Source: Gammaproteobacteria bacterium
Lineage (GTDB): Bacteria > Pseudomonadota > Gammaproteobacteria > Steroidobacterales > JABDKV01
Assembly: GCA_029862165.1 (NCBI GenBank)
Contig: JAOTXU010000004.1
Location: 1 to 43,287 of the forward strand
Reading direction: 5' to 3'
DNA length: 43,287 nucleotides
The translations under genes were made by a program, and so were the position numbers. Numbering within the stretch: the first letter of the stretch is position 1; each line of letters starts with the position of its first letter. The notes beneath the pieces were generated by a model. It worked only from the letters and a program-made list of their open reading frames with translations. It ran no database searches and was not told the origin of the DNA. This document shows positions 1 to 7,991 of the stretch, piece by piece.

Positions 1-310
1 GCGTGGGCTCCTTTTCGTTCAACACAAATAGCCGTTTAGGGTCAGTTATTGCCGCTCCAAACTCTAGCTCGACGTCCGCTCCGAGTCGGAAGCGGTCTTA
101 CGGGCGAGATCCAGCATGCGGCCTAACTACTATTGGATATGAAAAACACTGTGTTATTTTACTGCAATAGTGCTGCATAACACACATGTGCAAATGCACA
201 AGTGTTTATACTTAAATGGTTAGGTTTTTAAGTGCTGCGTGAGTGGATGGGAGATAGGCAGGGCTCAACCTGTGGGATTTTGTGTTGCGAGTCGCGGCTG
301 AAACCAGCTC
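1..310. other. Left-edge intergenic region, no gene seen
   Basis: No convincing coding frame was found on either strand. The stretch at about 125-230 is AT-rich. It contains two inverted repeats: TGTGTTAT (150-157) pairs with ATAACACA (177-184), and TGTGC (187-191) pairs with GCACA (196-200) across four bases. These could be operator or hairpin elements for a gene beyond the left edge, but nothing in the window ties them to a target. The right end runs into a REP-like palindrome beside the DUF72 gene. Confidence 0.5.
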
Positions 311-317
311 CTACGAG
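292..317. repeat. REP-like palindromic element
   Basis: The sequence TCGCGGCTGAAACCAGCTCC followed by TACGAG matches the style of the short TCGCGG...AAGCCGC...CCCACAG elements at 36515-36540 and 36731-36780. It overlaps the stop codon end of the DUF72 gene. Such elements are common extragenic repeats in gammaproteobacteria. Assignment is by similarity between copies in this window only. Confidence 0.5.
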
Positions 318-1012
318 TCAGTGATTTCCAGGAAGCGACGCGCCATGGCAGGACCGGCACCCTCGTCTTCGTGCTTGAAAAAGACAAAGACTTTTGACCA
401 CGGTTGTTCGGCGATACGGTCGGCCCGGGTTTTTAGCATATCGTCGTCGTAATCGGGTCGACGCAGGCGCAGATAGCCCCAGTCGGCAGTCGAGATTCGC
501 TCGGGTATCTCACCGCCCTCGCTCTCGGAAATCACCAGCGCAAAATTGCGTTTTGCCAGCATGTCACCAATTTCATTGTCGAACCAGGATGCATGACGAA
601 ATTCAAAGGCGGCAGGCAATGCTTCGGGCAACCCGTCTACAAATTTCTGTAATCGTGCCGCGCCTTTGTGCAAGAACGGCGGTAACTGAAACAAGACCGC
701 ACCCAGCGTTTCGCCGAGGCTGTCCAGATTCCCGGTCAAAAACGCGACTTCATCCTCGGTGTCGGCCAGTTTCTTGTTGTGTGTGATACGACGTGATGCC
801 TTGATCGCAAAACGGAACTCAGCCGGTACCTGCGCGCGCCAGTTTTCCAATACATTGGTTTTTGGCATGCGATAGAACGTGTTGTTGATTTCTACGGCGG
901 GTAGCTGCTCACCGTAAAACCCAAGCATCTTCGCCGCCGCCAGTTTCTGCGGATAGAAATGACCCAGCCACTCCTTATAACTGTACCCGCTAGTGCCCGC
1001 ATAGACTTGCAT
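311..1012 (-). CDS. DUF72 family protein (YecE-like)
   Basis: The 233-residue product starts MQVYAGTSGYSYKEW and continues with a PAVEINNTFYRMP segment; both are hallmarks of the DUF72 (YecE) family, which adopts a TIM-barrel-like fold. Later pieces typical of the family include FRFAIKASRRITH and the AFEFRHASWF segment. The family's biochemical role is not established, so no reaction is assigned. Length is usual for the family. The start is an ATG without a clear Shine-Dalgarno sequence. Its 3' end touches a REP-like palindrome. The gene is alone on its strand apart from the VOC gene 59 bases upstream, which may share its transcript. Confidence 0.88.
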   Translation of the reverse strand: MQVYAGTSGYSYKEWLGHFYPQKLAAAKMLGFYGEQLPAVEINNTFYRMPKTNVLENWRAQVPAEFRFAIKASRRITHNKKLADTEDEVAFLTGNLDSLGETLGAVLFQLPPFLHKGAARLQKFVDGLPEALPAAFEFRHASWFDNEIGDMLAKRNFALVISESEGGEIPERISTADWGYLRLRRPDYDDDMLKTRADRIAEQPWSKVFVFFKHEDEGAGPAMARRFLEITDS

Positions 1013-1071
1013 AAGGCACCGATGTTAGCGCTTCGTGTCAGGCACGAATAGCCCCAGGCGCTACGATGTCG

Positions 1072-1851
1072 CTAGACTGGCGTCGAGTGCAGCGCGAACA
1101 CACCGCCCTGTGGGTCCAGGCACTGGACGATAAAGTCGTCACCGGGCACCTTCATGGGGCCGTTCAGAATTTCACCACCGAGCGCCTTGATGGGATCAAC
1201 CCGGTCGTGTACGTCTTTCACTCTGAAATACATTAGCCAGTGCGGTGGCGCGGGTATGACCTCGGGCTTGTTGTAAATGCCGCCCAGTGTTTCATCCTGG
1301 CGGCCAAACATTTGATACATGCCCGTCTCACCCATGTCCATGGCGTCGGCTTTATCCCAGTCGAACATCGTTTGATAAAAACGCATGGCAGCAGCGTAAT
1401 CAGTCGTGGCCAGCTCGTGCCAGGACACATCGCCTATTTGCGGTTCAAATTGGTCATCGTCAGGCACAGGCGTCGGTGCATAGACCGCAATGGTCGCGCC
1501 TTGTGGATCGGCAATTACCGAAAAACGGCCTACTTCAGGCAAATCTGTCGCTGGCACCAGAACCCGTGCGCCATTGTCAGTGGCTTGCAATACCGATTTG
1601 TCCACATCAGGTGTCGATACATATGCCAGCCAATGCTGGGGGGCGCCTGCCTTCAATGCGTCCGGTGGCATCGCCATTGCCCCGCCGATTGGAATCTGGT
1701 CACGCGTGAACATCGTGTACGGATCACCGTTGCCGCCATTCCATTTCTCGGTTTTCCAACCAATGATCTCCGTATAAAAGTCTATGGCTGCATCGAGTTT
1801 AGTGGCGTTTAACTGATACCAGACGAAACGACCTAGTGGTATTTCGCTCAT
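1072..1851 (-). CDS. Two-domain VOC (glyoxalase/bleomycin-resistance fold) protein
   Basis: This 259-residue protein contains two successive VOC modules at about residues 7-125 and 140-257. Both open with the family pattern: FVWYQLNATKLDAAIDFYTE in the first and SWHELATTDYAAAMRFYQT in the second. Members of this clade are usually annotated as VOC or glyoxalase-like proteins; substrates are mostly unknown, and metal-dependent dioxygenase, isomerase or drug-binding roles are all possible. The ATG is well supported by GGAGGG six bases upstream. It is divergent from the AlkB-like gene, with 68 bases between the starts. Confidence 0.85.
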   Translation of the reverse strand: MSEIPLGRFVWYQLNATKLDAAIDFYTEIIGWKTEKWNGGNGDPYTMFTRDQIPIGGAMAMPPDALKAGAPQHWLAYVSTPDVDKSVLQATDNGARVLVPATDLPEVGRFSVIADPQGATIAVYAPTPVPDDDQFEPQIGDVSWHELATTDYAAAMRFYQTMFDWDKADAMDMGETGMYQMFGRQDETLGGIYNKPEVIPAPPHWLMYFRVKDVHDRVDPIKALGGEILNGPMKVPGDDFIVQCLDPQGGVFALHSTPV

Positions 1852-1919
1852 TTTGATCCCTCCATGACACGAGGATATGTCAGACTATAGTTAATCAGGC
1901 TAGCAAACGATCAAGAGCA

Positions 1920-2555
1920 ATGCCCGCCGCTGCGCAGCAACAACGTCAAGACCGTCGCAACAAGTTGAGTTTGTTGGCGCCGGCTGATGTCAGCGTTATA
2001 CCGGCGTTGTACACGACAAAAAAAGCCGCAGAAATAACCCGCGCACTACTGGTCCCTGGGGAACTGACGTGGCGCTGCGACGAAATAAGCATGTACGGAC
2101 GACGCGTAAAACAACCGAGACTTACAGTTTGGGTTGCCGATCCGGGTGTGACCTACCGTTATTCCGGAATAACAATGTCGCCTGAAAGCTGGACACCGCA
2201 ACTGGTGCAGATAAAAAAAGACGTCGAGAATGCCGCCGGCTGTTCGTTTAACAGCGTACTGATCAACCAATATCGAGATGGTAACGACTATGTAGGCTGG
2301 CACCGGGACAATGAACGTGAATTGGGCCCTGAACCCGTTATTGGGTCACTAAGTCTGGGTGCTACCCGTTTTTTTGATCTGCGACACCGTGACTACCGGG
2401 AAAACAAAATACCGCTACAGAGATATGAGCTGAACTCGGGCGATCTGATCATAATGCGCGGCACGACCCAACAATACTGGCAACACCGGGTGCCAAAACA
2501 AAAACGCATCACCGAGACCAGAATAAACTTAAGTTTTCGTATGACCAGGCCATGA
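1920..2555 (+). CDS. AlkB-like 2-oxoglutarate/Fe(II) dioxygenase
   Basis: The product is predicted to remove alkyl lesions from nucleic-acid bases by oxidative demethylation. The double-stranded beta-helix metal site is visible as H128-x-D130 (in VGWHRDNE) with the distal H189 (in YWQHRVPK). R201 and R207 in RINLSFR fit the 2-oxoglutarate and substrate-positioning arginines. NQYRDGNDYVGWHRDNE resembles the eukaryotic ALKBH2/3-type branch more than E. coli AlkB. Length (211 residues) is normal. The start has a weak AAGAG upstream. The stop overlaps the next gene's ATG (ATGA at 2552-2555), so the two are translationally coupled. Whether DNA or RNA is the target cannot be told. Confidence 0.9.
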   Translation: MPAAAQQQRQDRRNKLSLLAPADVSVIPALYTTKKAAEITRALLVPGELTWRCDEISMYGRRVKQPRLTVWVADPGVTYRYSGITMSPESWTPQLVQIKKDVENAAGCSFNSVLINQYRDGNDYVGWHRDNERELGPEPVIGSLSLGATRFFDLRHRDYRENKIPLQRYELNSGDLIIMRGTTQQYWQHRVPKQKRITETRINLSFRMTRP

Positions 2556-3118
2556 CGATATTTGAATTTATCTCCGTTGCCTTGTCCTTTGTCATCGGCC
2601 TCGGTATTGCCCGGCTGCTGACAGCAGTGGTCGAATTGTTTCGGGCGCGCAAAACCGTACGTCTGCACTGGATGCCTTTTGTGTGGGCAGCGCTGGTGTT
2701 TCTTTGGATGATTCAATACTGGTGGGCCATTTTTGAGCTCAGCCTCGTTGTCGAATCGTGGGAAATGTGGCGATTCGCCTTTCTGCTATTGCTCGCACTA
2801 CTGCTTTTTGCAGCCGCCGCGCTGATTTTGCCAACCCGGCCCGCCGAGACTAAAACCGACCTGCTCGAAGACTTCCAGGCCGACGGGCGCTGGGCTCTGA
2901 TTGTGATGGTGAGCTATTTTTTGGTCGCTGTGACGGCCAATACAGCCCTTTTCGGTCTGGCACTCACGGCGCCGTTGAATCTGCTGACCTTGTCTTTAAC
3001 GGTGTTACCGCTGGTTTTTCTATTTTCGAAAAACTACCGTGTGCAGACGATTGTGACGTTGTTAAGCGTACCGCTGAACCTGTACGCTTTCTTAAAATTT
3101 TCGCCCAACCTATACTAA
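2552..3118 (+). CDS. Small multi-pass membrane protein, function unknown
   Basis: This 188-residue hydrophobic protein has about six predicted membrane segments (roughly residues 5-28, 40-62, 72-92, 108-132, 138-154 and 160-180). A WMIQYWWAIFEL segment is rich in aromatic residues. I do not recognise a named family or any catalytic motif. It begins on an ATG overlapping the stop of the AlkB-like gene by four bases, so it is almost certainly expressed with it. Its 3' end overlaps the convergent moaE gene by nine bases. A link to alkylation repair is suggested only by the coupling. Confidence 0.7.
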   Translation: MTIFEFISVALSFVIGLGIARLLTAVVELFRARKTVRLHWMPFVWAALVFLWMIQYWWAIFELSLVVESWEMWRFAFLLLLALLLFAAAALILPTRPAETKTDLLEDFQADGRWALIVMVSYFLVAVTANTALFGLALTAPLNLLTLSLTVLPLVFLFSKNYRVQTIVTLLSVPLNLYAFLKFSPNLY

Positions 3119-3553
3119 GGACGCCTGCGACGCACATTGTGCACAGTTTACCCACTGTGCTTTGCCATCGGCGTAGTGTTCTTTTTTCCAGATCGGCAGA
3201 CGCTGCTTTATTTCGTCAATAATATAGCGGCAGGCCGCAAACGCATCAGCGCGATGTGGCGCACTGACCCCCACCCAAACCGCAAGATCGCCTACATCAA
3301 GAGCACCGAGCCGGTGTGCGCTAAGCGCATTGTTGATTTCGAAACGCTTTAACGCTTCGTTCACAATACGGTGCGCTTCGGCAATCGCCAGCGGTGCATA
3401 GGCTTCGTATTCCAGCCGCGATACCGCCCTGCCTTCGTTTTCGTTGCGTATCCACCCTTCGAAACTTGCATAGCCACCGCAATCCGGATCGGCCACGCGT
3501 TGGCGCAATGCAGCGGTGTCGATGGGTTCTTTCTGCAACAAGAAAGTACTCAT
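3110..3553 (-). CDS. moaE: Molybdopterin synthase catalytic subunit MoaE
   Basis: MoaE is the large subunit of molybdopterin synthase; it transfers sulfur from the MoaD thiocarboxylate to precursor Z (cPMP). The 147-residue product has the family signatures GGYASFEGWIRNENEGR near the N-terminus, HRLGALDVGD in the middle, and the conserved lysines of RLPIWKKEHY near the C-terminus. It is the last gene of the moa operon. Its ATG overlaps the moaD stop in an ATGA arrangement. The 3' end overlaps a convergent membrane-protein gene by nine bases. Confidence 0.95.
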   Translation of the reverse strand: MSTFLLQKEPIDTAALRQRVADPDCGGYASFEGWIRNENEGRAVSRLEYEAYAPLAIAEAHRIVNEALKRFEINNALSAHRLGALDVGDLAVWVGVSAPHRADAFAACRYIIDEIKQRLPIWKKEHYADGKAQWVNCAQCASQASLV

Positions 3554-3789
3554 CCACCGGCCACCGGTGGAATAAAGACCACACGATCACCGTCACTCAA
3601 GTTCTGCGACCAATCGCAAAACTCATCGTTGATGGCGACGCGCAACCGCGCCTGAATCAGCTCGAAGCCGTATTGCTCGCAGAGCTGCAAGTACAAATGT
3701 GCCGGGGTTTTTGCATCTGTCTGCAGAGTTTCACGTTGTCTACCGGCTTGTTCACGCAAAATTGCAAAATAGTCGATGTGGATCTGCAT
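3550..3789 (-). CDS. moaD: Molybdopterin synthase sulfur carrier MoaD
   Basis: This 79-residue ubiquitin-fold protein ends in the diagnostic Gly-Gly (FIPPVAGG), which is adenylated and converted to a thiocarboxylate for sulfur delivery to MoaE. The DRVVFIPPVAGG tail is typical of the family. The start ATG shares one base with the mobA stop (TAATG) and the stop overlaps the moaE ATG by four bases. This places it as a coupled cistron between mobA and moaE. Length is normal for MoaD. Confidence 0.94.
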   Translation of the reverse strand: MQIHIDYFAILREQAGRQRETLQTDAKTPAHLYLQLCEQYGFELIQARLRVAINDEFCDWSQNLSDGDRVVFIPPVAGG

Positions 3790-4376
3790 TATCTCGGACC
3801 CAGTATGCCCATCGCGTCGGCGTGCCCTGCAGGTGTATTAATGTTTTCCAGCGCCGATGCCGAAATCGGGTTTAACAAGTGAGTATCGCCGCGAATGAGG
3901 ATCTTACGCGGACAAACTATTCCCTGGTCCACCATTTCGCGAAGATACGCAAGACCGGTCGGCTCCCAAATTGTGCAAAGCGGTTCGGGTAGCCGGTCGT
4001 TCGCGCTGCGGTAGGCCGTGGCCATGCTGCTTGGATCTCGTTCATCAATCAGATTGTTGATCGTTTGCGGCGTAATAAATGGCAGATCGCAGGCGATGGC
4101 AAGCCAGGCCGCGTCCGGTGCCATTGCCGCGGCGGCCAGCAATCCAGCACCGGGACCAAGATTATCCACGGTATCCTCAATACGCGGCAGGGCATCGCGA
4201 ATCTCATCGTGCTGGTCGCTGCGCACAGATATATAGGTGTGATCACAGAGTTTGTCGATCAGATCATAGGCCCACTGGAGTTGTGGCTGCCCATGGTAAT
4301 TCAGCAACGCCTTGTCGCTCTGCATACGTTCGCTGTTTCCGCCAGCGAGCACCAGACCGTGCAGGGTTCTATTCAT
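3789..4376 (-). CDS. mobA: Molybdenum cofactor guanylyltransferase MobA
   Basis: MobA attaches GMP to molybdopterin to make the guanine-dinucleotide cofactor used by DMSO-reductase-family enzymes. The nucleotide-binding signature [18 protein letters not shown] (residues 8-25) is clear, and ACDLPFI further on matches the family metal-binding region. An open frame extends 51 codons upstream, but homology starts exactly at the ATG at 4376. That ATG also overlaps the moaC stop (ATGAATAG), so the 195-residue form is chosen. The gene sits inside the moa operon between moaC and moaD. Confidence 0.92.
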   Translation of the reverse strand: MNRTLHGLVLAGGNSERMQSDKALLNYHGQPQLQWAYDLIDKLCDHTYISVRSDQHDEIRDALPRIEDTVDNLGPGAGLLAAAAMAPDAAWLAIACDLPFITPQTINNLIDERDPSSMATAYRSANDRLPEPLCTIWEPTGLAYLREMVDQGIVCPRKILIRGDTHLLNPISASALENINTPAGHADAMGILGPR

Positions 4377-4860
4377 CGGGATCAACCAACGCGTTAAAAT
4401 CGTGTTCGCCACCGCGTTTGATGAGCAGACGCGTCGAAGAAATTGTGATCTCGTGTGACAGTGCCTTGCACATATCGTAAATAGTAAGCGCAGCCACGCT
4501 CGCGCCGGTAAGCGCCTCCATCTCGACACCGGTGCGATGCTCGATCGATACCTGGCACAAAATAACTACCTCGTCAGCTTCCATATCGATGTGAATGCGG
4601 CAATCTTCAATAGCCAACGGATGGCAAAACGGTATGAGTTCATGCGTCCGTTTAGCGGCCATGACGCCCGCGACTACCGCGGTGTCAAAGACGGGGCCTT
4701 TTTTGGTCTTGCCACCAGTGTCGCGTAATACGTCTGCAACGGCAAGCGGCAGGCTGACGCGGCATTCCGCAACAGCGGTGCGTCGCGAAACGGTCTTTCC
4801 ACCGACATCAACCATCGCTGGCCGGCCGGCAGCATCGACATGTGTGAGTTTGTCAGCCAC
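4369..4860 (-). CDS. moaC: Cyclic pyranopterin monophosphate synthase MoaC
   Basis: MoaC converts the MoaA product 3',8-cyclo-GTP to cPMP in the first stage of molybdopterin synthesis. Visible signatures are [22 protein letters not shown] and the catalytic-lysine region YDMCKAL. The GTG at 4860 (GTGGCTGA, overlapping the moaA stop by eight bases) gives 163 residues, starting VADKLTHVD, which matches the usual MoaC start and length. An in-frame ATG 18 codons upstream would overlap moaA by 62 bases and adds nothing conserved. A GGAG lies 13 bases upstream of the GTG. Confidence 0.93.
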   Translation of the reverse strand: MADKLTHVDAAGRPAMVDVGGKTVSRRTAVAECRVSLPLAVADVLRDTGGKTKKGPVFDTAVVAGVMAAKRTHELIPFCHPLAIEDCRIHIDMEADEVVILCQVSIEHRTGVEMEALTGASVAALTIYDMCKALSHEITISSTRLLIKRGGEHDFNALVDPDE

Positions 4861-5917
4861 CGATGTAATACATCTCCACTTTATGGGGGTCTGCGTCGCT
4901 GGGCATTTTGGCACGCAACTCGCTGTAGCGATCCTTGCGTTTTTGCCAGACAGCAGTAATCAACTCCAGAAGCTCCTGATCGCTGACCCCGCCGCGTAAC
5001 GGCGTACGCAAATCCAGGCCTTCGCTGGCAAACAAACAAGTGTACATCTGGCCGTCTGACGACAACCGTGCCCGCGTGCATGAACCACAAAACGGTTCCG
5101 TAACCGAAGAGATAAAACCGATTTCCCCGTTACCGTCATCAAAATGATAACGATTGGCAACCTCGCCGTGATAGTTTGCGTCTACCGGTGTTAGCGGCCA
5201 GCGCGCCGCAATCATCTGCAATAACTCTGCCGACGGTACCATGTCGCGTCTGCGCCAATGATTGATGTTGCCGACGTCCATGTATTCAATAAAACGAACA
5301 ATTATGCCGGTACCCCGAAAATGTTCGACCATGCTCAATACCGCGTGATCGTTCACGCCCCGTTCGACGACGGCATTGACTTTTATTGGTGTGAGACCGG
5401 CTTCCACCGCCGCGTCGATACCATCGAGTACCCGCGCTACCCCGCCTCGTCCGCCAGTCGTCCGGCTAAACGTTTCCTCGTCGAGCGCATCCAGGCTAAC
5501 AGTAACCCGCGATAGTCCCGACGCTGCAAGCTTTGCGGCATGTTGAGCAAGCAACACGGCATTGGTCGTCATTGCAACGTCGGATACGCCATCTAACTGG
5601 CTGAGATCGGCAATCAGATCGGCAACCCCTGTGCGTAACAGGGGCTCGCCACCGGTAATGCGCAGCTTGTGTGCCCCGAGCTGTACAAACAAACGCGTAA
5701 GCCTGCCGATCTCTGTAAAAGTAAGCCGCTGGTCACGATCCAGAAAACGAAATTTGGGATGGTATTTGTCTTCCGGCATGCAGTAGGGGCAGCGGAAATT
5801 GCAGCGGTCCATAACGGAAATCCGCAGGTCGTGCAGAGGCCTGGACATAGCATCCAGATGCTCAGGCATGGTGCGCAAGGGCACCACCGTGTCGCTTGTT
5901 TTCGAGTCTTTTCGCAT
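4853..5917 (-). CDS. moaA: GTP 3',8-cyclase MoaA (radical SAM)
   Basis: MoaA is the radical-SAM enzyme that begins molybdopterin synthesis from GTP. The N-terminal cluster motif is C39-x3-C43-x2-C46 (CNFRCPYC), followed by [10 protein letters not shown]. The C-terminal cluster is C277-x2-C280-x13-C294, and the chain ends in the expected Gly-Gly tail. Length (354) is slightly above the common 320-340 because of a 24-residue N-terminal lead. No Shine-Dalgarno is visible at the ATG at 5917, so an internal start at 5869 or 5848 is possible. It is the first gene of the moaA-moaC-mobA-moaD-moaE operon. I saw no convincing molybdenum-cofactor riboswitch in the 126-base divergent gap upstream. Confidence 0.94.
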   Translation of the reverse strand: MRKDSKTSDTVVPLRTMPEHLDAMSRPLHDLRISVMDRCNFRCPYCMPEDKYHPKFRFLDRDQRLTFTEIGRLTRLFVQLGAHKLRITGGEPLLRTGVADLIADLSQLDGVSDVAMTTNAVLLAQHAAKLAASGLSRVTVSLDALDEETFSRTTGGRGGVARVLDGIDAAVEAGLTPIKVNAVVERGVNDHAVLSMVEHFRGTGIIVRFIEYMDVGNINHWRRRDMVPSAELLQMIAARWPLTPVDANYHGEVANRYHFDDGNGEIGFISSVTEPFCGSCTRARLSSDGQMYTCLFASEGLDLRTPLRGGVSDQELLELITAVWQKRKDRYSELRAKMPSDADPHKVEMYYIGG

Positions 5918-6043
5918 GGTGAATCCGGCCAGAATACAGCAAAACAGTCTCCCAACCGACTAGGGGCCATCAGACGACTTGGGTTCGGCAGTTCCGGCAG
6001 CTAGAATCGGTGGCCCGCCGAACCCGGCACCCAGGAGTGCAAC

Positions 6044-6511
6044 GTGAGCGAAACCACAAAGAAGCTGATATCAGCCCATCCTCTGTTTGCTGATCTGGAT
6101 CCGCAGCACATCCATACGCTGGCCGAGTTTTCGGACGAACGGGCAATTCCGGCGGGGCAAAACCTCTTCTCGCAGAACCAACCGGCAAAATCGTTTTATA
6201 TGATTATCAGCGGCAGGGTGGTCGTTGAAACACCGGCCATCTATGGGCCAACGCTCACTTTGCAGGAACTGAGTTCCGGCATCCTGGGCTGGTCCTGGAT
6301 GATCCCGCCTTACCGCTGGCACTTCCAGGCGCGCGCCGAAGTGGATTCGACCGTCGTCGAGTTTGACGGCACGAAGTTATTGGAACTTTGCGAGTCCGAC
6401 CCCGCCTTTGGTTATCAACTGCTGAAGCGTTTCGCCGCACTGATGGGTGAGCGTCTGGAATCGGCACGTAGCAGCATGATCGACGCCTGGAACCCGTCGG
6501 GGTTTGCCTAA
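6044..6511 (+). CDS. Stand-alone cyclic-nucleotide-binding-fold protein, no HTH
   Basis: This 155-residue protein has the beta-roll of the CRP/FNR effector domain at about residues 15-125 but no helix-turn-helix after it. The phosphate-binding-cassette position carries LGWSWMIPPYRWHFQARA instead of the GE..R pattern of cAMP receptors, so a different ligand is likely. Proteins with a similar GWSW...PPYRW motif occur as short stand-alone domains in bacteria; their function is unclear. The GTG start at 6044 is backed by AGGAG seven bases upstream. It diverges from moaA and converges with the MATE gene, the stops being only a few bases apart. Confidence 0.82.
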   Translation: MSETTKKLISAHPLFADLDPQHIHTLAEFSDERAIPAGQNLFSQNQPAKSFYMIISGRVVVETPAIYGPTLTLQELSSGILGWSWMIPPYRWHFQARAEVDSTVVEFDGTKLLELCESDPAFGYQLLKRFAALMGERLESARSSMIDAWNPSGFA

Positions 6512-6514
6512 GCC

Positions 6515-7906
6515 CTAGACCTGACGTAGTTTCCAGCGCCCCTTACGAAAAACCGCGAAAGCCAGCAGTGCAATCAATGACTCGGCAATTGTAATTGCCG
6601 CGAATACGCCGCGCGCACCAAACCCTGCGGTCTCGGCCAGATACCATGCCAGCGGTAACTGAATGACCCAGAAACAAATCAAATTGATGATCATCGGCGT
6701 AAACGTGTCGCCGGCACCGTTCAGTGCCTGGACCATCACCATGCCAAGCGCGTAAAAGCCATAGCCATAAGCCAGATAACGCAAACAGGCCGCACCGTAA
6801 TCAATCACAATTGGATCGGACGTGAAAATACGCACAAATGGATCCGGTGCAATAATAAATATCACACCGATCAGCCCCATAAAGCCAAAGTTGTAGCGCG
6901 CAGTAATTGCAACAGCGAGCTGCGCACGCGTGGCCTTGCCGGCCCCCAGCGCCTGACCCACTAGCGTGGCCGCGGCGTTGCTCAAACCCCATGCCGGCAA
7001 AATGACGAATTCGACTATGCGCATGGCGATCGTGTAACCGGCAACGGCGGCCGTGCCCGATCGCGCAACGATAGTCATCAGCATAATCCACGCCGAGGTC
7101 GCAATACCGAATTGCAAAATGCCATTTGTCGACAAGACCAGCAGACGTTTCATCACCGCCGGCGCCAGACCCAGATCGCGCCAACCCAGGCGTATACGAT
7201 GATTGCCTGTGCTGAGCGAGACCAGCTGATAGAGCACACCAATACTGCGTCCGGTCGTAGTCGCTACAGCCGCACCGGCAATACCAAGCTCGGGAAACGG
7301 GCCGAGACCAAAAATCAGTATGGGATCGAGCACAATGTTTATGCCATTGGCCAGGAACAGCGATTTCATGGCGATACTGGCATCACCCGCACCGCGAAAG
7401 ATCGCATTGATCAAAAAGATATAAGTGATACTGGCGGAGCCGCCGAGGAGAATTTTTGTGTAGATCGAACCACCCTGCACGACTGCTTCATCGGCGCCCA
7501 GCCAACGAAGTATCTGTTCGCTCAGCGTAAAACCGGCAATAGCCATCAGCGCGGACAGCGCGGCACCGATCCATAAGGCCTGGGCGGCCGCAACCGAAGC
7601 ACCTTTTTGGTCACCTTCACCGATTCGCCGTGCCACCATCGCGGTGGTTGCAGCGGACAGTCCGATAGCAACGGCATACACCAGAGTCAACACGGCCTCG
7701 GTCATGCCGACGGCGGCAACGGCGGCCGAACCCAGACGCGCAACAAAAAAGATATCGGTGACCGCAAACACCGCTTCCATCGCCATCTCAAGCATCATCG
7801 GGATCGCAAGCAACACGATGCTTCGCCGTACAAGACCACGGGTGTGATCCTCGTCGGTTCCGCGTATGGCATCACGCAGCAGCTCGATAAAGCCGGTGTT
7901 ACTCAT
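6515..7906 (-). CDS. MATE family efflux transporter
   Basis: This 463-residue, 12-helix inner-membrane protein is a MATE (multi-antimicrobial extrusion) transporter, which exports organic cations or other small molecules using a sodium or proton gradient. Typical segments are GLVRRSIVLLAIPMMLEM at the N-terminus, GLSNAAATLVGQALGAG in the middle and VMVQALNGAGDTFTPM in the C-terminal half. The start ATG at 7906 has no strong Shine-Dalgarno. It diverges from the HMG-CoA-synthase-like gene, so the exporter could handle a product of that pathway, but nothing in the sequence proves it. Confidence 0.9.
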   Translation of the reverse strand: MSNTGFIELLRDAIRGTDEDHTRGLVRRSIVLLAIPMMLEMAMEAVFAVTDIFFVARLGSAAVAAVGMTEAVLTLVYAVAIGLSAATTAMVARRIGEGDQKGASVAAAQALWIGAALSALMAIAGFTLSEQILRWLGADEAVVQGGSIYTKILLGGSASITYIFLINAIFRGAGDASIAMKSLFLANGINIVLDPILIFGLGPFPELGIAGAAVATTTGRSIGVLYQLVSLSTGNHRIRLGWRDLGLAPAVMKRLLVLSTNGILQFGIATSAWIMLMTIVARSGTAAVAGYTIAMRIVEFVILPAWGLSNAAATLVGQALGAGKATRAQLAVAITARYNFGFMGLIGVIFIIAPDPFVRIFTSDPIVIDYGAACLRYLAYGYGFYALGMVMVQALNGAGDTFTPMIINLICFWVIQLPLAWYLAETAGFGARGVFAAITIAESLIALLAFAVFRKGRWKLRQV

Positions 7907-7991
7907 TGCTAAATAAAGAATTCGTTTCCGGGCGTCAGAATAGGTACTCTAGGGCCCGCCGCAACACAGGTAAATGGCTCGAGGACTATTC

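Noticed and set aside
4377..4529. N-terminal extension of MobA
   Set aside because: It is antisense-free but lies wholly within moaC in another frame, and the family begins at the ATG at 4376.
5918..6043. Molybdenum-cofactor riboswitch before moaA
   Set aside because: The gap is only 126 bases and I could not find a convincing multi-stem structure; the leader shows no clear pairing with the start region.
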